Positions 42,708 through 54,600 of a stretch of 64,000 nucleotides of DNA are shown piece after piece (positions within the stretch are counted from its first letter, which is position 1; every line of letters starts with the position of its first letter). This DNA comes from Lumbricus rubellus (lineage: Eukaryota; Annelida; Clitellata; Crassiclitellata; Lumbricidae), in the NCBI GenBank assembly GCA_945859605.1, contig OX243827.1:29521141-29585140 (forward strand), written 5' to 3'. Made by a program: the position numbers and the translations under genes. The notes under the pieces were generated by a model, which searched no databases, had not been told where the DNA came from, and saw nothing but the letters and a program-made list of their open reading frames with translations.

Positions 42708-42713
42708 AATAAA
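42708..42713 (+). terminator. Poly(A) signal of gene B
   Basis: AATAAA 172 bp after the stop codon, outside any recognised mobile element (the hAT MITE begins at 42752). Confidence 0.6.
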
Positions 42714-42751
42714 GTTTTAAACGAAAAGCTTCAAATTGGAACTGGTTAGTT

Positions 42752-43056
42752 CACAGGCGTAGGAGACGGGGATCCAGAGGGGCAAATGCCCCCCTCCCAA
42801 TTTCGGGCAAGTCTGATTTTTCTGGCAAGCAGACCCGGAAGTTTTTTTAAAGTTTTAACAAATTTCTGGTAAAAGTACCGGATGACAAAAGTATCGTGGA
42901 ATTTCAGAAGATTTCGGCCGGATGACTAAAAAAGTCGTCAGAATTTTCGGGCAAACGTAACGGCAATTTTTCTTAAGATTTCGGCCGGATGACAAAAAAT
43001 TTCGGGCAAAAGTCTAATTTTTGTCCCCCCACTGCTGAATGTCCCCTACGCCTATG
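42752..43056. mobile_element. hAT-type MITE, 305 bp
   Basis: Tips CACAGGCGTAGGAGA and, read inward, CATAGGCGTAGGGGA. Perfect 8-bp duplication GGTTAGTT at 42744-42751 and 43057-43064. The interior has repeated gatttcggccggatgac motifs. Confidence 0.83.
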
Positions 43057-43064
43057 GGTTAGTT

Positions 43065-43900
43065 GCATAAGAAGGGGTGCTCGATTGTACAGTGGTTAGC
43101 GCCATGAGCAGAGACTTAGAGGGACAGGGGGAACGGTCCCCCTCAATGAATGTGTTGGGTGGACGGCCCGTGCATTTGTGCCCCCACCAATTGTTGAGTG
43201 TCAGAATATGAGCACTTCATGAGGACACACTGCACACACCACACATTGGCGAATAAAATTGTTGAGGGGATGGATAGATCCAGATTTGACGAGGGCCTAT
43301 GACAACAGAGGCCGTTGCCTTCGAAAAATTTGTTCGGCATATTACAGCACTTGTGAGCTTTTTTGAGTGTTGAGTGTCAGGAAACAGATATTTATAACAA
43401 AGGAGCATTAAATTGGAGGTGTTTAGTAAAGGTGTCAAAATTTGAAACGTTTTAGGATTTCAAATTATATAACTAATTAAACCGTGTTGCTATTTATTAG
43501 CTGGAGTTTTGCGTAGAATGCGATTATCAGAGGACATGCGAGAGACAGGTTATAAAATAAATCTTTTGGCGTCCATTCTTAATTCCTCATCGTGACCAAT
43601 TCGTGAAGCTTGTTTTTGCTGTTTAGCCCAAACTCGCTGCAGCTGCCCTGATTAGGTTTCTTATAATTATTATAATAGGCCTATTATCTGCTCACAGAAC
43701 AACTGTTTGACTGTCAAACTACAAAAAACACTTATATCAATTATCAAATCTATGTACTACCCTCTTTCTGCAATGTTTGCGCCGCACGTTCAAAGTCCAC
43801 CGTTTTATTTCACGCACAGTCTTTTTGGAATAGGCCCAACGATGAGCAATCGTTCTCAAGCCGCCGGTAATAGGTCTTGGCCTAATGTCTATAATTATAC
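43065..43900. other. Intergenic between genes B and C
   Basis: Nothing firm. 43079-43125 has a weak tRNA-like look (gtacagtggttagcgccatgag) and could be an old SINE head. Confidence 0.35.
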
Positions 43901-43993
43901 TTTCACACCAGTGCATAAACCACCAAAAAGGAATTTGACTGTGCTGGAGGAATCTGAGGCCAGTCGAATTTCTTTTTCAAAATGATAACAAGA

Positions 43994-44041
43994 ATGAAGA
44001 TTCTGGATGCTTGTTTATCTTGAGCATCAATGAAAATGACA
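43994..44041 (+). pseudogene. Decayed copy of the receptor signal-peptide exon
   Basis: atgaagattctgga starts like gene B exon 1 and ends gcatcaatgaaaatgaca with a gcaagt where the donor belongs. An internal deletion brings a stop (tga) after nine codons. The upstream ggaatttgactgtgctgga matches upstream of gene B. No following exons were found nearby. Confidence 0.65.
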
Positions 44042-44215
44042 GCAAGTTCTCGACTCCGTCGCAATATTTTCATATCCAAGTTGCGAAAAAAGGTCATTCC
44101 GACTCATTCGTGACAGTAGACTGTACGAATTGCAGTTTGGATAAATTGAGTAGGCCTACCATGCGGAGCAGTTCGAAAAACCGTTAGGCCTATCATCAGC
44201 TTCGTCGTTGTCGTC

Positions 44216-44219
44216 GCTG

Positions 44220-44281
<62 letters not shown>

Positions 44282-44345
44282 TTCTTCTTCTTCTTCTTCT
44301 TCTTCTTCTTCTTCTTCTTCTTCTTCATTGTCATCATCATCATCA
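44216..44345. repeat. (ATC)n/(TTC)n microsatellite
   Basis: About 20 cat/atc units then about 17 ttc units. Confidence 0.95.
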
Positions 44346-45589
44346 TTGCTATCATGGCCGTTGTTCTAATCTTTTAGACTTCGGGAAAATAGTCAGCCTA
44401 GGTCTATAGAATGTTAAATGCCAATTTATAGGCCCTTATAATGACATCATTTATGGCAAAATAAAACAAAATCTGCGGTGAAATACCCAGAACATTGCGC
44501 AAGTAGCCTAGACTAAGGTATTGGTTAATGTCGTTTTGTAGATGATAGATGCAGTAGGCCTAATTGTTGCATTTTCACTGCCTCTCATTTTAAGTACCCA
44601 AGGTTAAGCCCATCGGCCGTTCAAATTAACCCTGGCCCAGTATTCATCCTGAAAGAGAACTCTGCTGGTAACCATGTGAGATTGACAATATCCCGAAACC
44701 TCAAGCCAGGATAATCGTAGGCTACACGATATTCATTTGATACTGGGCTGCGTCTGCGGTTTGAGATTGTTTAATTTAAGATTGTGCCAATGTGTCGGTC
44801 TCTGTTAAATATAATCCCCCTCTCTATGAACTCGTGTCTTCCCATCTGAGCGCCATTGTGAGGTAGGCTCTACTGACAGTTTCACTGAGGTAAGCCATTG
44901 CGATAATGCGGATACAAAGTTAATGTATACATTGATGCTAAATAAAGTAACGACAATCGTAAATGATAAAACATGAATAATTTTACACAGTCAGCAATGG
45001 TTCACGGAATTCATGCTTTGTTCCGTTTGATACCGGTAAGTCGTTAGCTAAGAAAAGTCGCAACCCATCAGTTCAGCGCTGGTTTTACAGAGTAGGGTAG
45101 ACTGCGGATGAAATTGCCATATTGAGAATTTGTCGCATTCAACCCGTGTTATTTTAATCTACTGTGTCCCACGATACTGGCTTGTGGAATATACGTTGTG
45201 TTGCATGCAACAAAAACCTCGGATTAGATTTTGAACAGATAACGTGACATTGATTTATCTAATAGGCCTATTGTGTTGTGCGGATGCTGCTTTTGTTTAT
45301 GCTGCTTATAATGCCAACCGGTCTTAAGTCTGTTAGCACCACAGTACCACTGGTAACTGATACCATGCCAAAGTGCACGACCCTCCCTTGGCAATGCCTT
45401 TGCTCCAAATTCAAAGTCCATTAACTCAGAAATCCCCGCTTGCATTTCGCACAGATTGGAAGTCCTACTGATGTTGAAGGTGGCATGGCATGAGAAATCA
45501 AGGTTGTCTATAATACGCTGTTTCCATCCAACGACGGTCAGTGCAGAACGAATGTCAGTCCAGTCACTATTTGCCCGGAGGATAAAAAA
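44346..45589. other. Upstream region of gene C
   Basis: No supported gene. A 136-codon minus frame (45224-45634) overlaps gene C exon 1 and shows no family features. Confidence 0.4.
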
Positions 45590-45656
45590 ATGAAGATCCT
45601 GGAGGCTATTTTTGTCGCAACACTCCTTCTTCAACTGAGCTTCACTGAAGATGACA
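45590..45656 (+). CDS. Gene C exon 1: signal peptide
   Basis: MKILE start, then hydrophobic AIFVATLLLQLSF, donor gtaagt. 67 nt as in gene B. Confidence 0.85.
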
Positions 45657-48600
45657 GTAAGTTATTTTGATTTATAGTAATAGTGCATGTATTTAAACTG
45701 GACATAAGCAGGGCCGTGTTTACAGTTCTTTGAGAGTCGGTGCAACGTGTTACAGCAGGGGCAAAGTGACGTTCGGCAGTCTTACAAGATTAGTCATTTT
45801 ACAAAAATCCGCTGTTCAATAGGGTAGCCTACGTGGTTTGTCGGCTGTGGCGAGTCAGTAAGCAAGCGCGAAACGTCAGTGAACTTAGAGAAATTAAAGA
45901 TTTCTTACACTTACTGATTTTACAAAAGGTTTAAGTGACACCGAGGCTCACTCGGCTCAGGGGCATTCGGTGCACCGCACCAAATGGACCTATGTTAAAC
46001 ACGGCCCTGAACCCAATAGCATTTATAGAACTTTGGAAATTTGTCGGATAAATTATAAGCAAATGACAGAACATTCTGTTTCAGCTTCAAACTTTGTTGA
46101 GGTCCACTTGCTATTGGAATAGTAGAGAAATTTTGAATAGACTACAGCTTACATGTACAATGCTGCATTTGCAATGTGAAAATTCCACAAAAATCAAATT
46201 CATCAATAGAATTATAAGAATATTGAATAAAGTCTTAGACCACTCTCAATAGAGCAATTTTGCTAAGATGGCGGCCTAAAATGTCACCAGTACAATGTGG
46301 AAAGTCATCAATTCCCCAGTGACCTTCATCCCCTACCAACCCACACGCCAGAGAAAGGGAATGGATTGCACTCTGATCAATGTACGTTTTCAGTTCGGTT
46401 ACCACCGTCAATTACTAGAGAACCACCCAGAAATCGGATCTATCGAAGTGATGAGAGTATAACACTGGACTGCAAAGGAACGGGAGCGCCAGACGTAACG
46501 TATGTCCTTATGCACATTATTAATGATTATTATGGTTAGCATTATATTTTGACGCACAAGTATCGAATAAGCTTAGTAATCAGTTTGAGAATTCCTCCAT
46601 TCACCCATATTACATCCATACACCCATAAATCCATCATCCAGCCATCCATCCATCTATCTATTCGTCCATCCGTTTATCATCCATCCGTCCATTCAGCGA
46701 TCCATCGGTCCAGCCATTCATCCAATCATCCAATGAGCCACCCATCCATCCATCCATTGTCCATCCATTCATCAATCCATCCATCCATGCATTCATCTAT
46801 CCATACATAAATTCATCCAACCATCCATCCCCTTATCATACATCCATCCTACATCCATCCATTCATGTATCTATCCATCTGTCCATTCGTCCACCCGTCC
46901 ACCCGTCCATACGTCCAGCCATCCATCCAATCATTCATCCATCCGTCCGAACATCATCCATCTATCTGCCTACTTGCTTACTGCCTACCTTTCTACCCAT
47001 TATAATTGTACTATGCAATGTACATGTATATTGTATAATAATGTAGGTTCCTATACATTATACAAGTTGTGTGTATACGTCTATGTTATGTGCTCATGTA
47101 CAAAAGTACGAATGACACATTGCACCTGATCCAAATCAGTTCATGGCAGTTTGAAAATGATGCTAAATGAGTTTTTCATTAAACCATAGTGATAATCTTG
47201 CTTCTCAAGTCATACGCGTACGTAGACTATAATTGCTCGAGTATGTATAATAACAACCTATGGTGAACTTAATTTGATACCGTCTAATGTCAAAAGTCGC
47301 GGTGCTTGACAAGCTAAGTGATGACTTCGTTCAATCAAAGTCATGGTGTAAGTGGGTTGTCTGGCTGGTATAATTTGTGTACTCAGTTGACATGGGTGGA
47401 GTGAAAATAAAAATGATAAAGGAAACACACACAAAATGAATAGTTGGAGCCTAGTAGGAAGGGGTGGTGTGTTGGCCTAGGCTAATGGTTATTACTATGT
47501 CAGATATCGACTTCAAGTCAGAGTTGGTTGTGTCTCTGCCAAAGTCGGGTCAAATCATTTTTGTCTCCAAGTAGTAGACTTCAAGTTGACCTTAAGTCAT
47601 CTCATCTTATATGCGGGATATCTTACACTGGCTTCCTTCTGTTTTATTTAGCCGTGGTTGGGCCGGGAACACTTCTGAGTAGCATACCTTGAGGAGATGC
47701 TATCTAAATTTCTGAAATAAATAGAACAAATAAATAAGTCACTTTAGGCGGACAAAACCACTCCTGGGGTTACTATAGGAGCTGTTTGGACGTAGAAAAT
47801 GAATAATAATAAGCCTAGGCTAAGTGATAGATCTACATGTATATTTGACGTCATTGGTAAATTGGTTTTGGTAGATATGAATGGAAGAAGAATGGCGTTA
47901 GATTGAATGAGGCTCTTCAAAATATCCAGAGAGGCGTGGATGGCACAATAGCAATAAAAAATGCAACATCGATGGACGAAGGCTTCTACCAGTGTTTTGC
48001 TAGGAACCAATACGGCACAGCTCTCTCAATCACGGCGCATTTGCGTTTGGCATTTCTTGATTCCACTACCGGAAATGCAACAAGTGTTCTTGATAAAGAT
48101 GTTGAAGAGGGAAAACCATTTCACATTCCATGCAATCCACCCAGCAGTTTTCCAAGGCCTACGTATGGTTGGGAGATGGTAAATGACAATGAGGACGAAA
48201 ATTCAATTCCACTGAGACTTTCAAATCGGATTCAAATCGCTGAGAATGGTAAGGCCAAACAACTCATTATGACTCATTTGCATAACTCGCCGCTGAAACT
48301 GCTGGACCAGTGCTGGTGCATCAGTCAAAAAAGTGATGTGTATGTATCTAATGTAAAACATTCTAAGATTTATCACTGAGTCTTCAATAATAATTTATTA
48401 GCCGCTTATAAAATTATGTAGGCCTATGCAAGTGATGCCGTTATTTCTATGACTATTAATGTCTTCTCTGTCTTTCTATGACATTTTGCAAAATAAATTG
48501 TTGATGGCATCGGCGATCACTTACATTGGTCCCAGTATATTTCATCTCGATGTGACACTGTGTTAGGATTTTGCTTGCCGTTAATTTCTGAATAAATAAT

Positions 48601-51600
48601 TATTAATCGGCTAATTTATTTCTAAACTGTTTCACTGAAGGTATCATTGATGTTTTAAGATTTCACTTCAGCACTCTTTAGAGGCACAAAAACAAGCTAA
48701 CCTGAAGTAAGGTAGAATGAAGTATTCTACAAAACCAAAATTAAAGAGATGCAGATGAACTGCAGTAAACAGTTCACGAAGTTTAATAGTGAATATATTG
48801 CATTGTATTATGTGATTATTAAAATGAGAATCACAAGCTATAATAGGGCCTACGGAAATTATGTTGCACTTCTAAGAGAGTCTCACTTTTTGTCCTGTAA
48901 AAATTGCACACCGTGCAACTCAGTTATCAAACAGTGATGCATGCAAATGTTGTAGGCCTAATGTAACGTAAACAAAACATCTGTCTCACAACGATTTCAG
49001 TCTCGAACGATTACATCCGTGACACTTGTGAACGTCGCTCGATGTTGACATCTGCCTTGTTGGAATCTATGTTTCTTTCAGGCGATCTTCACTTTGCGTA
49101 TGCTCTTCTGGAGGACGATCTTGGTGGGAGAATTTACAGATGCGCCATTTTCAATCCATACCTGAATTCAACAGCGGGAGGAAATTATACCCAACTGACA
49201 GTGTCACCACGTAAGAATTATATTTTAATCATTAGGCTACATAAATAATAGAAGAGAAGTAGGAAACTACTTCTTGCTTTTCTCCTCCTTGCTTCGTGTT
49301 ATCATCATAATAAATTATATGTTTCTTGAATTCTTCATTTTGCTCTATCAAAGATTATCTCTAGGGATGCACCACTGCAACATGAAAGACAGTCACCGAT
49401 TCTACGTTGACTGATGGAAATTTCCAAGTTATCTAACGAAGCAAATGTAGCCAAACATACTCTTTGGGGTGGGTTGTGGTGAGTCACGGGTCACCATTGA
49501 CTGGTAGTCTATATCGCTAGCTAGTCGCCAGCCATTCTTTCCACTGCCCTGACTTCAGTATGTTGCAGACAATTCGCTAGGAGGCCTTACTAATCCAAAA
49601 TTTCTGATCGCATTAATAATTATTTCATGACCTGGCGGAAATTTAAACTTCGCTCTCTCAATTAACTAACTGCACTCTAATCACTAGACAACAACTGCGC
49701 CTTGAGATAAATAAGAGAAGAAATTTCCTAGGTTATCCTTCGACGCAGCAATATATAATTATGAAGACTCAGTGTTAACCACTTCATTTGTAGTTGTTTC
49801 TGCGTATGAGACCGGGTGGCCAGTTCTATCCCCTGCCGTCTATTCTTCCCGCCTACACGGTCCGTGCACACATTATATCTAGCCTATGTTGGCTCAAAAT
49901 AAACTATGGCGGAAATCTGAACCCCAGTCTAACATGCTAACTCCATTGACTACCGTAGTGCAGTGAGCTGTGAACGGTAGGCTAAAATAATATCCAGCGT
50001 ATTTGTAAATGTCCATCCCAAATGACTTTCGGCCTAATTGTTTTATGTTTTGTCTTTAGTCAATGGTCAATTTCATTCAACTCTTCCGGCAGATGATTTC
50101 GATGGAACGACGTACTGGCGGATGACTTCCAGCCCTATCCCAACAACTGAAACGGCCGAAATTGATAGTACACTGCCAACAACTCAAACATCGACGATAA
50201 CAATAACAACAGAAACAACAGCAACAGATCCCCGTATGATCACTAATTAATTAATTGTCATCAGGTATTTACAATAAATAGGCTATGACAAATTTTGATT
50301 TTTAGTCTAATTTCCAATTAACGCATAATTGTGTTTTTATCATGATACCAATTCAGCACTCGTCACTCACTTTGCTCAGACTTTAGAAATTGCTCTGAAA
50401 ATTTATATAAATCTTTTTATATATAAACTATCTAATGACTAATATGTCATTAAAGAATAGCAACACTCAGCTGCTGCATCTTTTGGTAGTAAAACTGTTT
50501 TTCTGCATCAAGTAATAGGCCTCATTATGGTGTCCTGACAATTCGGAGCGGGACAATTGGGAGCGGACAATTCGGACCGGACAATTGGGAGCGAATTGTC
50601 CGCTCCAAATTGGCCGCTCCAAATTGTCCGGTCCGAATTGTCCGGTTCCGAATTGTCCGCTCCGAATTGTCCGCTCCAAATTGTCCGCTCCGAATTGTCT
50701 GGGTACGAATTGTCCGCTCCAGGATTTACTCCAAATTGTCCGTCTCCGAATTGTCCGCTCCGAATTGTCCGCTCCAAATAGTCCGGTTCCGAATTGTCCG
50801 CTCCGAATTGTCCGCTCCGAATTGTCCGCTCTCAATTGTCCCGCTCCGAATTGTCCGGGAACCATAATTATAGAGGATGTGCTAATCTTAATTTTTTGGA
50901 GCGCCTCAAGTTATGGATCCTCAATTCGATTGATTGATTTGTTCTCTTAATGTCAAAAACAGATTCTGCTGAAATCTTAGTGTATAATATTCTTGCAATG
51001 TCGTAGCCGAACCTTCTCCAGACAGACGCAGACGTTCTCTTCAACCTAAGGGATATTTTTCTGCAGCACAAGCTATTGCCGTCATTGGAGGAAGTGCAAC
51101 ACTTAGATGCTTCTTCTATATGAAGTAAGACTACCGAAACTGCATTAGGGTCTACTGTAAAAATGATAGAATAAAATTTAGGCAGATCACAGGGGTTTTC
51201 GTCACAAGACAACCTGCTAATAAAATCTTTCAGTGGCTGAACTACGATGAAACATTTTAAGAGTAGACCTACCTTAACATTACTTTTGTACAAAAACCTG
51301 CTCGAACTGTGTTTCCATGGTTTAAATCTGAAAGAACCGAATAGAACAACGCAACAAGTCAAATTTGCTTAATTCGCTTATCTGGTAGCCTATTGCTGGG
51401 GTTTTTTCATACAGTAAGCCTAATATGTAGACTGTAGACTCAGAGGTTTATGATCGTCCTTGTTTTCAATCTCAGTTGTCATAGGTTACCGCGTAGCTGT
51501 GGGTATTCATTTTGTTGTTTACTTAGTCCGGCGCCAACGATTTCCTGGTTTGGGCCGGAAGATACTCTTCCCACTAGAAGATACACGCTGGATAATTATA

Positions 51601-54600
51601 ATACGACACTCATCATTGATAACATAACTGAATATGACAGCGGATCATACCGCTGTGTCGGCTCTAACGTTCAAGAAAGCGTCCGGTTTATCATTGGAGT
51701 GCGGGTTGAAGGTTTGGCTTTATAAATAAATGACATTTAGGCAATAGGTCCCAGGTCTCATCCATATTGCATGTAAGTGTATGCAGAAATAAAAATTTGC
51801 CTTCTTTTCTCCCTGCAAGCATGTGTACTTTTCTGAACACTCCACCTCAGAAGGCAAGCGCCATGGATCCCCAGATTCTGATACGACGATCCCTAGAACC
51901 TGTGTATTTGTGTAATGATTAGAACAGTCAGAGTTATTGTGACATACAAGTGACACCTTCTCAACAGCCCAGCAGAACTCGCCTGACAGCTACAAATTGA
52001 TGCATTGGTTCATTTGAAGGACGTTGTAGACAAATTTGTTTCGAGGTTTCACTCCCAACCCGTTTGCTATGCGTAGGCCTACTTCTCAAATAGGCCTACC
52101 ACAGAAAGTAAAGTCCCACTGAAGATAATTTTTTACGATATGCATACAGAGAACACCAATCACCCATACAGAATCAAAATAACTTTTGACCGCGTACAAT
52201 GATAGATCAACATTAATTTTTATCCAACGTCTATCCTAAAAAGAACACATAAGACTTGCAGCTTTCCTGTGTATTCGTATTCCACTTCTTTGAGTCAAAT
52301 CCTACCTCATTGACGATTCATAGATGGTTGACTTTGGAGACTCCAAAACAGTTACTGTTGGGTTGTAGCTTCGTTTGGTATTTCTCAAATGACTGGCACT
52401 TAAATTACGACAATGAAAATGCAAAAATAGCTCGTTTAATTTGGTAGTTTTGAAAATAACTACAGCATGGCTTGAGTAGCTAATATTTGCCAAGCTGGGT
52501 TTCCACTGCGAACATTCGATCCAAATCTGTTTCATTTCAGAAGGCACACGATTCTATACGCTATGTTCGATATGGCTGCTTCGCCTTTGCTGAATGTTTA
52601 AATATGCGGTAGGACCTACGTGACGGAATTTGACTTGACCTATTATTTTGTGTTTCAGCGGAACCTATGTTTCCCACTGCACGTGATGCTCCATACAATG
52701 TCAACGTGACTGAAGGCAAATCGCTTACTTTCAAGTGTAACTCTGTAGCGAAACCAGACGCTAAGGTTGTATGGCTTCAAGATGGCAAAGAATTAGATCG
52801 TAAGTGATGCTGCGATAAAATGTGTCTTCCTTTCACGCATCGATGTTCGAAACGACAAAAACCGAATAAGAAACGAAATAAAAAAGTCGTTTTATTCCTT
52901 AAAAAACCCAGAAAAAAACAACAGAAAAATGCTGAAATAATTAGACTCTGTTACATCTTTTACTACAGTTTAAAATTTAAAAACCTTTCTTACCTTACTT
53001 AGTCTTGATTTCACGAAAGAAGAAGCCCTGTTAGTAAATACTAGGGGCATAGGCTATGTAAACCGGTCAACGAATGACCTGAATTAGCGAAATCCTTCAA
53101 GTTACGAAGACATCTTAAAGGATATCAGACAAAAAATAATCAGGAAAACGAACACACATAGTATATTAAATAAATTTATGGTCACACAAAAAATTGTAAA
53201 AAAAATAAAAAACATAACGAAAATTTTGCTTTTAACATTGCTTTCAAGTATGCATGTTGGTATTGACGACCTTTGCATGGCTTTTGCGCATATTCACATA
53301 GGCCTATTCATTTATTCATTCATTAAGTGAATTTCTATAGAGCCTCTTCAAGGGGAGCTACTCAGAGGCGCTCCCCAGCAGCCCATCAACGCCAAATGAA
53401 ACTGTGTTCAAATGAGAAACGAATGCCTGAGGTGTTCTATAATGGAACAGAGCGTCAATGGGAGAGGGCCTACCATTGTTACATATTAGGAAGATTGTGC
53501 TCAGTTTTTCAAACAACAATGGTTATAAACTTACTGTTTGTTTGCTTCATTTAAGCAAACCACCCTCCCACAAGATTTCTGTTCAGCAACGACCGTAGAA
53601 GTCTGACGATCAGAAATGTTTGTCGAGACTGCAATAATCCGGAGAGACAAACGGATCTGATGGTTATTCAATGCAATGCAAGCAACGTTCATGGATACGC
53701 ATTTGGTCAAGGATATCTGAACGTCCTGCGTGAGTATAGTAGCATATAGTAAGCCTATTACAACTGCAGCTAGTAGGTCACGGCAGATACGGTAGCCTAA
53801 CAAATCAAATATGCGTTACATTGTATTCGTCTCATTTCAGATTTTTTTTCCTGTAAACAGCACTCGGTAATTGTAATAAAAAAATTTATTGTAATTAAAC
53901 ACTTATAAAGCGCCACTTACACAGATTCAGTAGCGCTCCTGACCCAAGCAGACCCGGTAGAACCTTATCCACAGACTAAGGTATAGAATTAAACTAAGCT
54001 TATAATAGTGATCCCTGTTTGGCCGATGGCCTGTTTTTGAACGTCTCGTAGAATGGTAGAACCGTAGAACTGTTACAGTAGGCTACTGGTTCATTCCAAT
54101 GAATTTTTATTGCGGTAATTTATTTCGTCGTCAACGGCTTTCTGTTAACATAAGGTGTCGTTAAACTGAATCCACTCGCTAATTGCCCCAATCAGCATGG
54201 AGCACCTGCAGATAATTTTATTGGAGGGACAAAGCGCAACGGTCCCGGTTAAACTTTTTATCAAAAGCTTGAAAATGCAATGCAGAAAATAATTAGGAAC
54301 GTGGATGTTTTTCGTAGTGGTTTCTAAGGCCGTAGCTAGGGGTGTTTTGGGTGTTTGAACACCCCGAAATGAAATTATGTAAGAATGAAACAATGCATTT
54401 AGCCTACTATAGCACAAGATGTAAGAGTTATTAGTGTGCAGACCTACACCTACAGTGTGCAACGTATTGGTCTCCAGAACCCGCACTGAGAGATCACGAC
54501 GCTTCTCCAAACCCACTCGTCAACGGATTCGGATTGCGGGCAGAGTGAAACAGTGAAATTTACAGTTAGAAACTACCAAGGCCATAGCCAGGATTTTCTT

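Noticed and set aside
45224..45634. 136-codon minus-strand frame as a gene
   Set aside because: Overlaps gene C exon 1 and upstream DNA, with no motif or homologous frame at gene B.
50467..50950. Frames of 70-130 codons on both strands around 50.5-50.9 kb
   Set aside because: They follow the inverted 14-15-bp minisatellite and do not fit exon phases.
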